Shown in pieces: positions 37,752 to 45,050 of a stretch of 64,000 bases of DNA. Within the stretch, counting starts at the first letter, position 1. Each line of letters starts with the position of its first letter. Origin of the DNA: Actinomycetota bacterium (lineage in GTDB: Bacteria > Actinomycetota > Actinomycetes > Nanopelagicales > Nanopelagicaceae); assembly GCA_009698615.1 (NCBI GenBank), contig WLPU01000009.1:1-64000 (forward strand), written 5' to 3'. Under the pieces are notes generated by a model, which saw only the letters and a list, made by a program, of their open reading frames with translations, did not search any database and was not told the DNA's origin. A program made the position numbers and the translations under genes.

Positions 37752-38086
37752 GCCGCATCACTCACGAGTCGTGGGCGCCCGACGGTGCGCTTACGAGCAA
37801 TGATGGAGCCGTCTTCAAAGAGCTCGCCGCCCCATACTCCACATGGCTCAAGACGCGATAACGCGGCATCAAGACATTGGGAACGCACAGGACATGCTGC
37901 GCACAATGATTTTGCAACTTCAACTTCTGATTGCTTTTCAGAGAAAAACAATTCAGGGTCAGCGTTGTGACAAGGCAAGGCGAAAGCAACATCGGAGCCA
38001 TAGGCGCCAGTTACCTCACCTAGTCCGATCATGTCGCCATCGCTGGCCCAGCCGGGTACTAATAGTTCGCTAAAGAGAACAGCCAT
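37748..38086 (-). CDS. whiB7: WhiB7-type iron-sulfur transcription factor
   Basis: WhiB proteins bind a [4Fe-4S] cluster and the sigma factor region 4 to activate promoters; WhiB7 controls intrinsic antibiotic resistance in mycobacteria and Streptomyces. The 112-aa product has four cluster cysteines (C39, C62, C65, C71 in CAACPVRSQC), the turn motif GVWGGE at 83-88, and a C-terminal AT-hook GRPR, diagnostic of WhiB7. The ATG at 38086 with GGAAGG upstream is preferred over the GTG at 38095. Its position between an ABC1 gene and uvrD2 matches whiB7 elsewhere. A 49-codon uORF and a terminator lie in its leader. Confidence 0.9.
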   Translation of the reverse strand: MAVLFSELLVPGWASDGDMIGLGEVTGAYGSDVAFALPCHNADPELFFSEKQSEVEVAKSLCAACPVRSQCLDAALSRLEPCGVWGGELFEDGSIIARKRTVGRPRLVSDAA

Positions 38087-38150
38087 TGCTCTCACCTTCC
38101 TTTTTTATCGATAGTGGTGACGGATCCGGTTGGATTCATCTGGGTAGTAG

Positions 38151-38193
38151 GGAAAAGAAAAAGGGCCCGAATCCTTGTGGATTCGTGGCCCTT
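38151..38193 (-). terminator. Intrinsic terminator/attenuator in the whiB7 leader
   Basis: On the minus strand, AAGGGCC-A-CGAATCC-ACAA-GGATTCG-GGCCCTT is followed by TTTCTTTTCCC. The stem is 14 bp with one bulge and has a U-rich tail, ending about 65 nt before the whiB7 start. Lying between the uORF stop and whiB7, it is placed to abort transcription before the gene. The 3' arm ATTCGG can alternatively pair with CCGAAT at 38203-38208. Confidence 0.85.
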
Positions 38194-38200
38194 GAGGTCC

Positions 38201-38221
38201 CAATTCGGTTTTATCGAATTG
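38201..38221 (-). promoter_or_regulatory. Hairpin over the uORF stop codon, candidate antiterminator partner
   Basis: CAATTCG-ATAAAAC-CGAATTG on the minus strand forms a 7-bp stem enclosing the uORF stop (TAA). Its 3' arm CCGAAT is exactly complementary to ATTCGG in the terminator stem, so the two structures are mutually exclusive in one configuration. A ribosome at the end of the uORF would affect the balance. Confidence 0.6.
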
Positions 38222-38360
38222 AGCTCCAAGTGGCCATCTCGCTAAATGCGGGATACCAAGCGGTGCGCTTTGCGGCACGGTTGGTTGTGGCCTTATATGA
38301 ATGTGTATGTGAATGGACAGCACAGAGCGCTATAGTGAATTTATGCGTAGATAATTGCAT
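38211..38360 (-). CDS. Upstream ORF (49 aa) in the whiB7 leader
   Basis: ATG at 38360 is preceded by a strong AAAGGAG ribosome binding site at 7 nt. The ORF encodes MQLSTHKFTIALCAVHSHTH and ends at TAA 38211-38213, inside a hairpin and 18 nt before the terminator. It is below the ORF track cut-off. Length, RBS and position match the leader ORFs reported upstream of whiB7 in other actinobacteria. The peptide is His/Thr/Ala-rich with no recognised domain; it is more likely a regulatory leader than a functional protein. I see no convincing -35/-10 pair, so the transcript start is unknown. Confidence 0.65.
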   Translation of the reverse strand: MQLSTHKFTIALCAVHSHTHSYKATTNRAAKRTAWYPAFSEMATWSSIR

Positions 38361-38449
38361 TTTCGCGCTCCTTTACATTCGAAATAGCAATCTGGTGATT
38401 GCGTTGACTAAGGGTAAAGCACGAGCTATCAATGATGCAAATCAATTAA

Positions 38450-40114
38450 CTACTCTCCCGTGAGTAAACCGGCCTCACGTAAGAATCTGCTCGGTATTTG
38501 CCTGTAACTCACATGCAGGTGCGCCTTCGCACGCGTGATGCCCACGTAAAACAAACGCCGTTCTTCATCGGCCACGGCATCATGCGTAGGCAATATTCCC
38601 TCGCTCACGCCAATGACAAATACGTTCTCCCACTCAAGACCCTTCGCCGCATGGAGTGTGGCCAGAGTCGTCACGGGCATTGTGGGGGGATTATTTTGCT
38701 CAGCACGATCCTCGAGCTCGCGCAAGAAAGTACGCAAGATTTTGGGTGAAAATGCGGGGTCAGAATCTAATTCAGCAGCTAAATGCAAGAGCGCTGTAAT
38801 GCCATCGGTGGTTGTTTGCCTAATAAACGGCTGGGCCAACGTGCGCAATTCATCGAGCCAATAGACGCCTTCGGTAGGAATAACAGATGCCTGGCGCACT
38901 CCTTTCAGAAAATCGCGAACATCTGAGCGCTCAAAGAAGCGATCGTTATTTCTTACTTGATAGGCAATTTTCGCGGCGATGCACTCGCGCTCTAAAACTT
39001 TGAGTTGGGCATTGGTTCTTGCCAAAACGCAGATCTCTTGAGGTGGGACACCGGTACTTGTGAGTTTTTGTATCTCCATTACGACTCCGCTTACTTCACT
39101 CGCCTCATCATTATATTTGGTGAGCTCTGGGCTTGTGCCATGAGAATTAATAGCAACAATTTCTTGCCCCATGGAGGCGCTTCGTAAAACACTGTTAGCG
39201 GTTGAAATGATCTCTGGTGTAGAGCGATATCCAGAAGTGAGGCGAATTACTTCGGCATCTGGAAATCTCTTTGTGAATTGATTTAAGAATATTGGAGTCG
39301 CCCCTGCAAATGAATAAATAGTTTGTGCTGGATCTCCAACCACGCAAATCTCGTGGCGTCGGCCCAGCCAGGCATTAATCAACCTTTGCTGGAGTGGAGA
39401 AACATCCTGGTATTCATCGATAGTGAAAAAGCGATATTGATCATGAATCTGCTCACGCACTTCGCGTTCCTCTTCAATCATTGCGGTGGTGAGGAGTAAT
39501 ACATCTTCAAAATCAATGGCGTGCTCTTGGCGAAGCAAACTCATATACGCTGAATACACCTGCGCTACTTGGCCTTGCGTAATGCGATTGCGAACAACTC
39601 GGTCTTTTGATTCTGCCATGTAATCCTCAGGAGCAATCTCTGAAACCTTCGCCCATTCGATTTCTGTAGCGATATCTCTTAATAATTCCCGTGATGTTGC
39701 TGGTAGCGATCCGGTTAATCCAGCACGTGCTACCGCTTCTGTAAGAAATCCGCTCTTGGATGTCAGCAAATCTGGAGTTCTACCGCCGAAAACGCTGGGC
39801 CAAAAATAGAGAAGCTGTTTGAGCGCTGCCGAGTGAATCGTGCGAGCAGCAACACTTGGCACCCCCAGCGATCGCAAACGAGCCCGCATCTCACCTGCTG
39901 CTCGCGCAGTGAAGGTCAGGGCCAATACTTTCTGAGGATTCATGACTCCAATAGCGGCGGCGTATGCGATGCGATGTGTAATAGCGCGAGTTTTTCCTGT
40001 GCCCGCCCCTGCAATAACACACACGGGTCCCCTTGTAGCCATCGCAACTTGGCGTTGCTCATCATCCAATGCTGCAAGTATTTCTTCGGCTCTGAGCTCG
40101 TTGGCTTCACTCAC
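38450..40114 (-). CDS. uvrD2: Superfamily 1A DNA helicase UvrD2-type, short form
   Basis: This 3'-5' DNA helicase carries the Walker A CVIAGAGTGKTRAITHRI, motif Ia LTFTARAAGEMR, the DEYQDV box (FTIDEYQDVSPLQQ), GDPAQTIYSFAGA, and motifs V-VI (TLHAAKGLEWENVF, RRLFYVGITRAK). It has 554 residues. Mycobacterial UvrD2 is about 700 residues with C-terminal HRDC and tetracysteine regions; those are absent here. It overlaps nudC by 4 nt and lies upstream of the whiB7 leader, as in other actinobacteria. Confidence 0.92.
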   Translation of the reverse strand: MSEANELRAEEILAALDDEQRQVAMATRGPVCVIAGAGTGKTRAITHRIAYAAAIGVMNPQKVLALTFTARAAGEMRARLRSLGVPSVAARTIHSAALKQLLYFWPSVFGGRTPDLLTSKSGFLTEAVARAGLTGSLPATSRELLRDIATEIEWAKVSEIAPEDYMAESKDRVVRNRITQGQVAQVYSAYMSLLRQEHAIDFEDVLLLTTAMIEEEREVREQIHDQYRFFTIDEYQDVSPLQQRLINAWLGRRHEICVVGDPAQTIYSFAGATPIFLNQFTKRFPDAEVIRLTSGYRSTPEIISTANSVLRSASMGQEIVAINSHGTSPELTKYNDEASEVSGVVMEIQKLTSTGVPPQEICVLARTNAQLKVLERECIAAKIAYQVRNNDRFFERSDVRDFLKGVRQASVIPTEGVYWLDELRTLAQPFIRQTTTDGITALLHLAAELDSDPAFSPKILRTFLRELEDRAEQNNPPTMPVTTLATLHAAKGLEWENVFVIGVSEGILPTHDAVADEERRLFYVGITRAKAHLHVSYRQIPSRFLREAGLLTGE

Positions 40115-41028
40115 GGACGCCAGCTCTCACCCGTATCAATTTCACTTCCATACCAATGCTCAATCATTCGGCGTGCGACGCTAATCCGTGGAGGCAAGAG
40201 CACTTCTTGGCTTGCAACTGCATCCTTCATCTCATCGCGCGTAAACCATCTAATCTCGGTGATCTCCACTCCATCTGCTCGAGCAGTTGATACATCTGAA
40301 GTAATTGCTTCAAATGCAATCATGATCGAGGCAGGAAATGGCCATGGCTGCGACCCTAAATAATGAACAGAATGAACTTTCACCCCAGATTCTTCTTCTA
40401 CTTCTCGAACAACGCATTGCTCGAAGGATTCACCTGGTTCGACAAAGCCGGCAAAAGTAGAAAACCTTTTCTCTGGCCAAATAGGTTGATGACCTAACAA
40501 AATTCGATCATTAACATCTTTGATGAGCACGATGACAGCTGGATCAGTGCGCGGATGATGCTGACTCTGATCTTGCGTACACAGCCGTGCAGCACCACCA
40601 AGGTCCACTTGGGTCGCTTCTCCGCATTTTGGGCAACGAGGATGAGCGCTATGCCAATTACTCAAGGCAATCGCATGGACAGCAAGACCGGCTTCAAGAC
40701 TTGAAAGTTGCGCACCAATCTGCCGCAGAGTGCGAAGCTGATCCTCATCATGTTCTGTTGTGTGCCAAGCAAAATAACTTTGAGAACTGCCTTGGTCAAT
40801 TCCTAAGAAATATCTCTCGCCTTCGCCAGAAATTTCAGCAGAAGTAAAAAAAATAAGTTCTGAATCATGAGAGCTCACTTGATCATTGACAATGATCAGA
40901 ACTTTTGCGCTCTGCCACAACTCTTCTAGTTTGATTGTGTCGGTGCGTAATTCGCTTGCTCGATCTACAGCACTTCTTGCCAGAATGAGATTATTCAATC
41001 TGCCTGTGTTCATCTTGGCCGCGCTCAT
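40111..41028 (-). CDS. nudC: NADH pyrophosphatase / RNA NAD-decapping Nudix hydrolase
   Basis: NudC hydrolyses NADH/NAD+ and removes NAD caps from RNA. The C-terminal half has the Nudix box GFVEPGESFEQCVVREVEEE, the NudC-specific motif SQPWPFPASIM, and a zinc site starting CPKCGEATQ that seems to lack the second CxxC (a single C follows at LCTQDQ). The track start at 41085 overlaps the divergent gene; ATG at 41028 (MSAAKMNTGRLNNLILARS) is a better match, giving 305 aa, though 41013 is possible. It overlaps uvrD2 by 4 nt. Confidence 0.92.
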   Translation of the reverse strand: MSAAKMNTGRLNNLILARSAVDRASELRTDTIKLEELWQSAKVLIIVNDQVSSHDSELIFFTSAEISGEGERYFLGIDQGSSQSYFAWHTTEHDEDQLRTLRQIGAQLSSLEAGLAVHAIALSNWHSAHPRCPKCGEATQVDLGGAARLCTQDQSQHHPRTDPAVIVLIKDVNDRILLGHQPIWPEKRFSTFAGFVEPGESFEQCVVREVEEESGVKVHSVHYLGSQPWPFPASIMIAFEAITSDVSTARADGVEITEIRWFTRDEMKDAVASQEVLLPPRISVARRMIEHWYGSEIDTGESWRP

Positions 41029-41055
41029 GATGGGCGACACTACTAGCATGACCCC

Positions 41056-41859
41056 ATGCGCCTCACCTCGTGGAATCTCCTGCACGCAATGCCTATCCCG
41101 CCCTCGCCGACCGCCAACGGGAGCGCCCTACTGGGCCGCGCAATCATGGATCTTGATAGCGATGTGATCGGCCTTCAAGAAGTTGATTACTATCTTGAGC
41201 GCTCTGGCGCTGAAAACCAAGTCGAACGTGTTGCCAAATTACTTGGAGCAAAATCATGGGCATTTGCTCCATCTGTATTGGGCTCACCCGATGCTAAGTG
41301 GCGCAAACTCTCTCGTGATGATGCCGCAATCATTACATCAGTCGACCAACCACGCACTCCTTCATACGGAATAGGTCTAGTGTCTAAAATTCCAGTTGTG
41401 TCATGGCATCGCCTCGAATTCAAAGCAGCCCCGGTTGGCATGCCGATGGTAATTCCGGAAAATGGAAAAATGAAACTTTTCTACATGCGAGATCATCCTC
41501 GTTCAGCGATTGCTGCCGTATTGGAGAATGGTTGGCTGGTGATCAACACTCATCTTTCATTTGTTCCAATCTATAGTTTCGTTCAACTTCTCGCGATCAA
41601 GCGATGGGTCAAGCGATTACCCGTCCAAGATAAAGCCAAGATCGTCGTCATGGGCGATCTCAATATTCCCGTCAGTCTTTTTGTGCGCGGAATTGCGTGG
41701 AACTCACTGGCTAAACAGAAGGGCTACCCAAGTTGGCAGCCAAAAATTCAACTCGATTACTTACTTTCACAAAAAGTAGCTAGTGAAGATGTCGTCTATG
41801 TCGAGACTGCACGCTCTGGCATAAGCGATCACTTACCGCTTAGTGTTGATATTGACTAA
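41056..41859 (+). CDS. Endonuclease/exonuclease/phosphatase-family hydrolase
   Basis: The 267-aa protein has the EEP fold motifs in order: TSWNLLHAM, DVIGLQEVDYYLERSG (catalytic Glu), WLVINTHLSF, KIVVMGDLNIPV, and SGISDHLPLSVD. It may be a phosphodiesterase acting on nucleic acid or a phosphatase on small substrates. The ATG at 41056 gives the canonical MRLTSWN start. It diverges from nudC by 27 nt and its 3' end overlaps adnB by 4 nt. In mycobacteria a different gene fills this position, so it seems a local insertion. Confidence 0.85.
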   Translation: MRLTSWNLLHAMPIPPSPTANGSALLGRAIMDLDSDVIGLQEVDYYLERSGAENQVERVAKLLGAKSWAFAPSVLGSPDAKWRKLSRDDAAIITSVDQPRTPSYGIGLVSKIPVVSWHRLEFKAAPVGMPMVIPENGKMKLFYMRDHPRSAIAAVLENGWLVINTHLSFVPIYSFVQLLAIKRWVKRLPVQDKAKIVVMGDLNIPVSLFVRGIAWNSLAKQKGYPSWQPKIQLDYLLSQKVASEDVVYVETARSGISDHLPLSVDID

Positions 41860-44800
41860 ATCTTTTCAACCAATGCAATAAGTCCAGCCTCATCCAATAA
41901 ATCTGCGGGACGATCTGTCACTCCAGTTGGCACGTAATGAAAAGCAGCACTGACTTGCGAAATATCGCATCCCGACAATTTGGCCCATGCCAGGCGATAC
42001 ATCGCCAATTGCACCGCAGCAGATTTTCCAAGAGTCTTGGACCCTGTCTTCCAATCTATGACCTCAAACCCAAGAGCTGTTGCATAAACAGCATCAATGC
42101 GTCCACGGACAAGGACGCCAGCAATTGTTGTCTCGAAGGGAACTTCTACTCGTACCGGAGTGCGAGCGGCAAAATCACTGGCAAGCCATGCGCTCTTGAG
42201 AACTTCAAGCGTTGAGTCATCCTCTAACGGATCTAGGTAATCTAAATATTCATCGCCAAAGAGAGTTGCTGCTTGCGTAAATTGACGCTCCACCCATAAG
42301 TGAAATGCAGTTCCACGGCGCGAGTACTCATCTTGTCCGCGAGGCATGGGCCGGCGAATAGTCAGAGCTAATTCTGAAGGATTTTCTTGCAACGAAACCA
42401 AGGTGGAAGTCGATAGCCTGCTGGGAAGAGCAACTTCAAAATCTGTCTTGTTTTTACCGAGTTGTTCATTGATGAGTGCTTGCGCATCTTCAATCCATGA
42501 ATTGATTTCGCTATCTGGCGAACTCACTAACGTATGAGCATCGCTTGAATCAACAAGCGCAATTGCTGCGTCAAATTCAGTACGATGATTGCCAAGTGGA
42601 TCACGTGGCCACTGCGCGCTCAAAGGATTTTCTAGTGATGGATTTCTTGCATCATCGGCTGGGCTTTGCATCTGGCTGAGCGCTTGACCACCATGTGTGC
42701 TTGCAACCTGAGAGATGAGTGCAAAAACTTCGCTGGGGGCAACCGCTGTGCTTCCACCTCTCCACCACGAAGTAGTACAGAGCAGATGTGTTTTGGCTCG
42801 AGTCACCGCCACATATGCCAGACGCATTTCTTCGCGCATCTTGATCTCGTCGACACATCGAGAACCAAAATCTTTTATTGCTTTGGATGCATCTGAATTT
42901 TTCGTGATGCCCTCCAAGCTAAATTGCGGAAGCTCGCGTGCGTCACCTCGTAATGGAAAAGGGATATGACGTTCATTTTTTAACCAGTTATCTGGATCAT
43001 TGTGGTTGACGCCAGGAAAGGTTCCTTCGGCAAGACCTGGTATCGCAACAGCGCTCCACTCTGCACCTTTGGCCATGTGCACCGTCAAAATCTGGATCAC
43101 ATCACTGCGCACCTCTGGCGCACCAACCTTGAGGCCACCTTCTTCTTCAGAGGCAACATCAAGCCAATCTAAGAATGATGTAATGGTGCCCCCGCTGCGT
43201 TCAAACTTAGATGCCTCATCCAAGAAGCGATCCAAATGTCTGCGACCTGATTGCGAGCCATCTCGCAAAATTAATTCAGTTTCTAATGAAAGATAATTCT
43301 CGATTTCACAGATTAAATCTGTAACTTGGCCGCCGGCCCGAGAGCGTAGGCGTCGAAGTTCGGATGCAAACTGAACAAGGCGCTGATATCCAATATCTGA
43401 AAAGTTAACAGCCTTCGCGCTATGAATTTCATCCAAAGTATCAATCAAAGATCCTGCAAATTGATCATCGGCCTCCAACTGATCAGGATTACCAGCGGCC
43501 ACCCGCATGATGAAAGTCTTTGAATCTGCATGGCTGGCTTTGGCTCTCTCGCGTGAAAAAGCCCCTAACGCTGCAACATCCCGAGGTCCTAAGTTGATTC
43601 GCGGACCAGTGAGGTGTCGCATCAAAGCAGCACCAGCATCTGGGTTTGTAATAACTTTCAGAAGCGTCACGACATCTGCAACTTCTGGCACATGAATAAG
43701 CCCACCGATGCCAATGACTTCCACAGGTAAATTCTGCTCTCTAAGTGCGCTTTCAATGACAGCAATTTGGCTGCGCTTTCTGACTAGAACTGCGAAAGTT
43801 TTTCCAGTTGATGGATCCCACAAATCTTTGAAGTACTCCGCAATCCCTTGCGCTTCGGCTTCGGCAGTTTCGTAAATTCCATACGCCAACTCTCCTGCGC
43901 CAGCGCCTGGTCTTGCCTCAAGTTGAACAACTTGTCGTCCGTTGCTTTGCCGAATCACATCTGAGATCGCATTTGCTGCCTGCAAAATAATGGTGTCGTT
44001 GCGAAAGGTAGTAGGCAGGGAGAATTGTTGCTCACCAGTTTGATCTGAATTCTTCGGAAAGTACTTACTAAAGGAGGCCATGGTGCCAGCTGATGCCCCG
44101 CGCCATGTGTAGATCGCTTGGGAGGGATCACCTACGGCCATTACCGGGTGGCCGTCTCCAAACAACGATGAAAGCATGCGCACTTGTGATTGCGAGGTGT
44201 CTTGATATTCATCGAGCAGAACAACTTTATATTTTCCTCGCTCTAATTGACCGACATCTGAAAAGTCTTCGCAGATGTCAGCTGCCAAAGCCATTTGATC
44301 ATCAAAAGAAAGTTCACCACTTGCTTTGCGTCTTTGCATAAATGTTTCAACCATCGGAAGCAAAGAAGTGCGTTGTTGCATCGCGCGAGCTACCGCGCGG
44401 ACCTCATCATTTTTAGCACCAGCAAGCAGTTGAAGTTGGTCATAGATGCGAAGGTCAATATCAACTATGTCACTTGCTTTTACCTGGTGTTCGAGCATGA
44501 GTTTAGAAAGTCCAAGCAAGTCTTTAATGACAGTGCTGACTGCGCTTTGATTGCGATAGCCGTCATCAGACCAATTGCGAACTACATCGGAGGCAATTTG
44601 CCACATCGCTGCTTCACCTAATGGCTGGGCATCTGCATCAATTCCACATCGAATTGCATGCTCGCTAAGGAGCTTGCCCGCATAAGAATGATATGTAGTC
44701 ACAGAAGTAGAATTAGACGTTCCTTTCGCAACTAACCCAATGGCGCTGAGCTGGCGCAGACGGCGGCGAATACGAGCAGAAAGCTCACCTGCTGCCTTGC

Positions 44801-45050
44801 GGGTAAAGGTGAGACCGAGTATTTCATCGGGCTTGGCAAGTTCGTTTGCCACCAAATAGAGAACGCGATTGCTCATTGTTTCTGTCTTACCAGAACCTGC
44901 TCCAGCAATAACAACTGCAGGCTCGAGTGGATTGCTGCGGGCGGAAATAATGCGTGATTGATGGGGAGTAATTGGCTTAATTTGATCGCCAAACTTCTCT
45001 TGCAGCTTTGCAATAATTTCTTCGGGTGAATACTTCTCGTTGAAATTCAC
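41856..45050 (-). CDS. adnB: AdnB-type UvrD helicase-nuclease subunit
   Basis: AdnAB resects double-strand breaks in place of RecBCD/AddAB in many actinobacteria. The 1064-aa AdnB has Walker A AVVIAGAGSGKTETMSNRV, motif Ia LTFTRKAAGELSARI, motif II VVLLDEYQDTSQSQ, GDPSQAIYTWRGA, and motifs V-VI (LTVHMAKGAEWSAVAIPGLA, RLAYVAVTRAK). A C-terminal RecB-like nuclease shows RGRIDAVY, FEVIDWKTGSK and QLAMYRLAW. It overlaps adnA by 4 nt. AdnB is usually the dominant motor. No Cys-cluster is apparent here; the four cysteines are in AdnA. Confidence 0.92.
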   Translation of the reverse strand: MNFNEKYSPEEIIAKLQEKFGDQIKPITPHQSRIISARSNPLEPAVVIAGAGSGKTETMSNRVLYLVANELAKPDEILGLTFTRKAAGELSARIRRRLRQLSAIGLVAKGTSNSTSVTTYHSYAGKLLSEHAIRCGIDADAQPLGEAAMWQIASDVVRNWSDDGYRNQSAVSTVIKDLLGLSKLMLEHQVKASDIVDIDLRIYDQLQLLAGAKNDEVRAVARAMQQRTSLLPMVETFMQRRKASGELSFDDQMALAADICEDFSDVGQLERGKYKVVLLDEYQDTSQSQVRMLSSLFGDGHPVMAVGDPSQAIYTWRGASAGTMASFSKYFPKNSDQTGEQQFSLPTTFRNDTIILQAANAISDVIRQSNGRQVVQLEARPGAGAGELAYGIYETAEAEAQGIAEYFKDLWDPSTGKTFAVLVRKRSQIAVIESALREQNLPVEVIGIGGLIHVPEVADVVTLLKVITNPDAGAALMRHLTGPRINLGPRDVAALGAFSRERAKASHADSKTFIMRVAAGNPDQLEADDQFAGSLIDTLDEIHSAKAVNFSDIGYQRLVQFASELRRLRSRAGGQVTDLICEIENYLSLETELILRDGSQSGRRHLDRFLDEASKFERSGGTITSFLDWLDVASEEEGGLKVGAPEVRSDVIQILTVHMAKGAEWSAVAIPGLAEGTFPGVNHNDPDNWLKNERHIPFPLRGDARELPQFSLEGITKNSDASKAIKDFGSRCVDEIKMREEMRLAYVAVTRAKTHLLCTTSWWRGGSTAVAPSEVFALISQVASTHGGQALSQMQSPADDARNPSLENPLSAQWPRDPLGNHRTEFDAAIALVDSSDAHTLVSSPDSEINSWIEDAQALINEQLGKNKTDFEVALPSRLSTSTLVSLQENPSELALTIRRPMPRGQDEYSRRGTAFHLWVERQFTQAATLFGDEYLDYLDPLEDDSTLEVLKSAWLASDFAARTPVRVEVPFETTIAGVLVRGRIDAVYATALGFEVIDWKTGSKTLGKSAAVQLAMYRLAWAKLSGCDISQVSAAFHYVPTGVTDRPADLLDEAGLIALVEKI

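Noticed and set aside
38105-38323. 72-aa minus-strand ORF in the whiB7 leader (MLSIHIHIHIRPQP)
   Set aside because: It crosses the terminator hairpin and lacks a ribosome binding site. The 49-codon ORF in another frame has a strong RBS and ends before the terminator.
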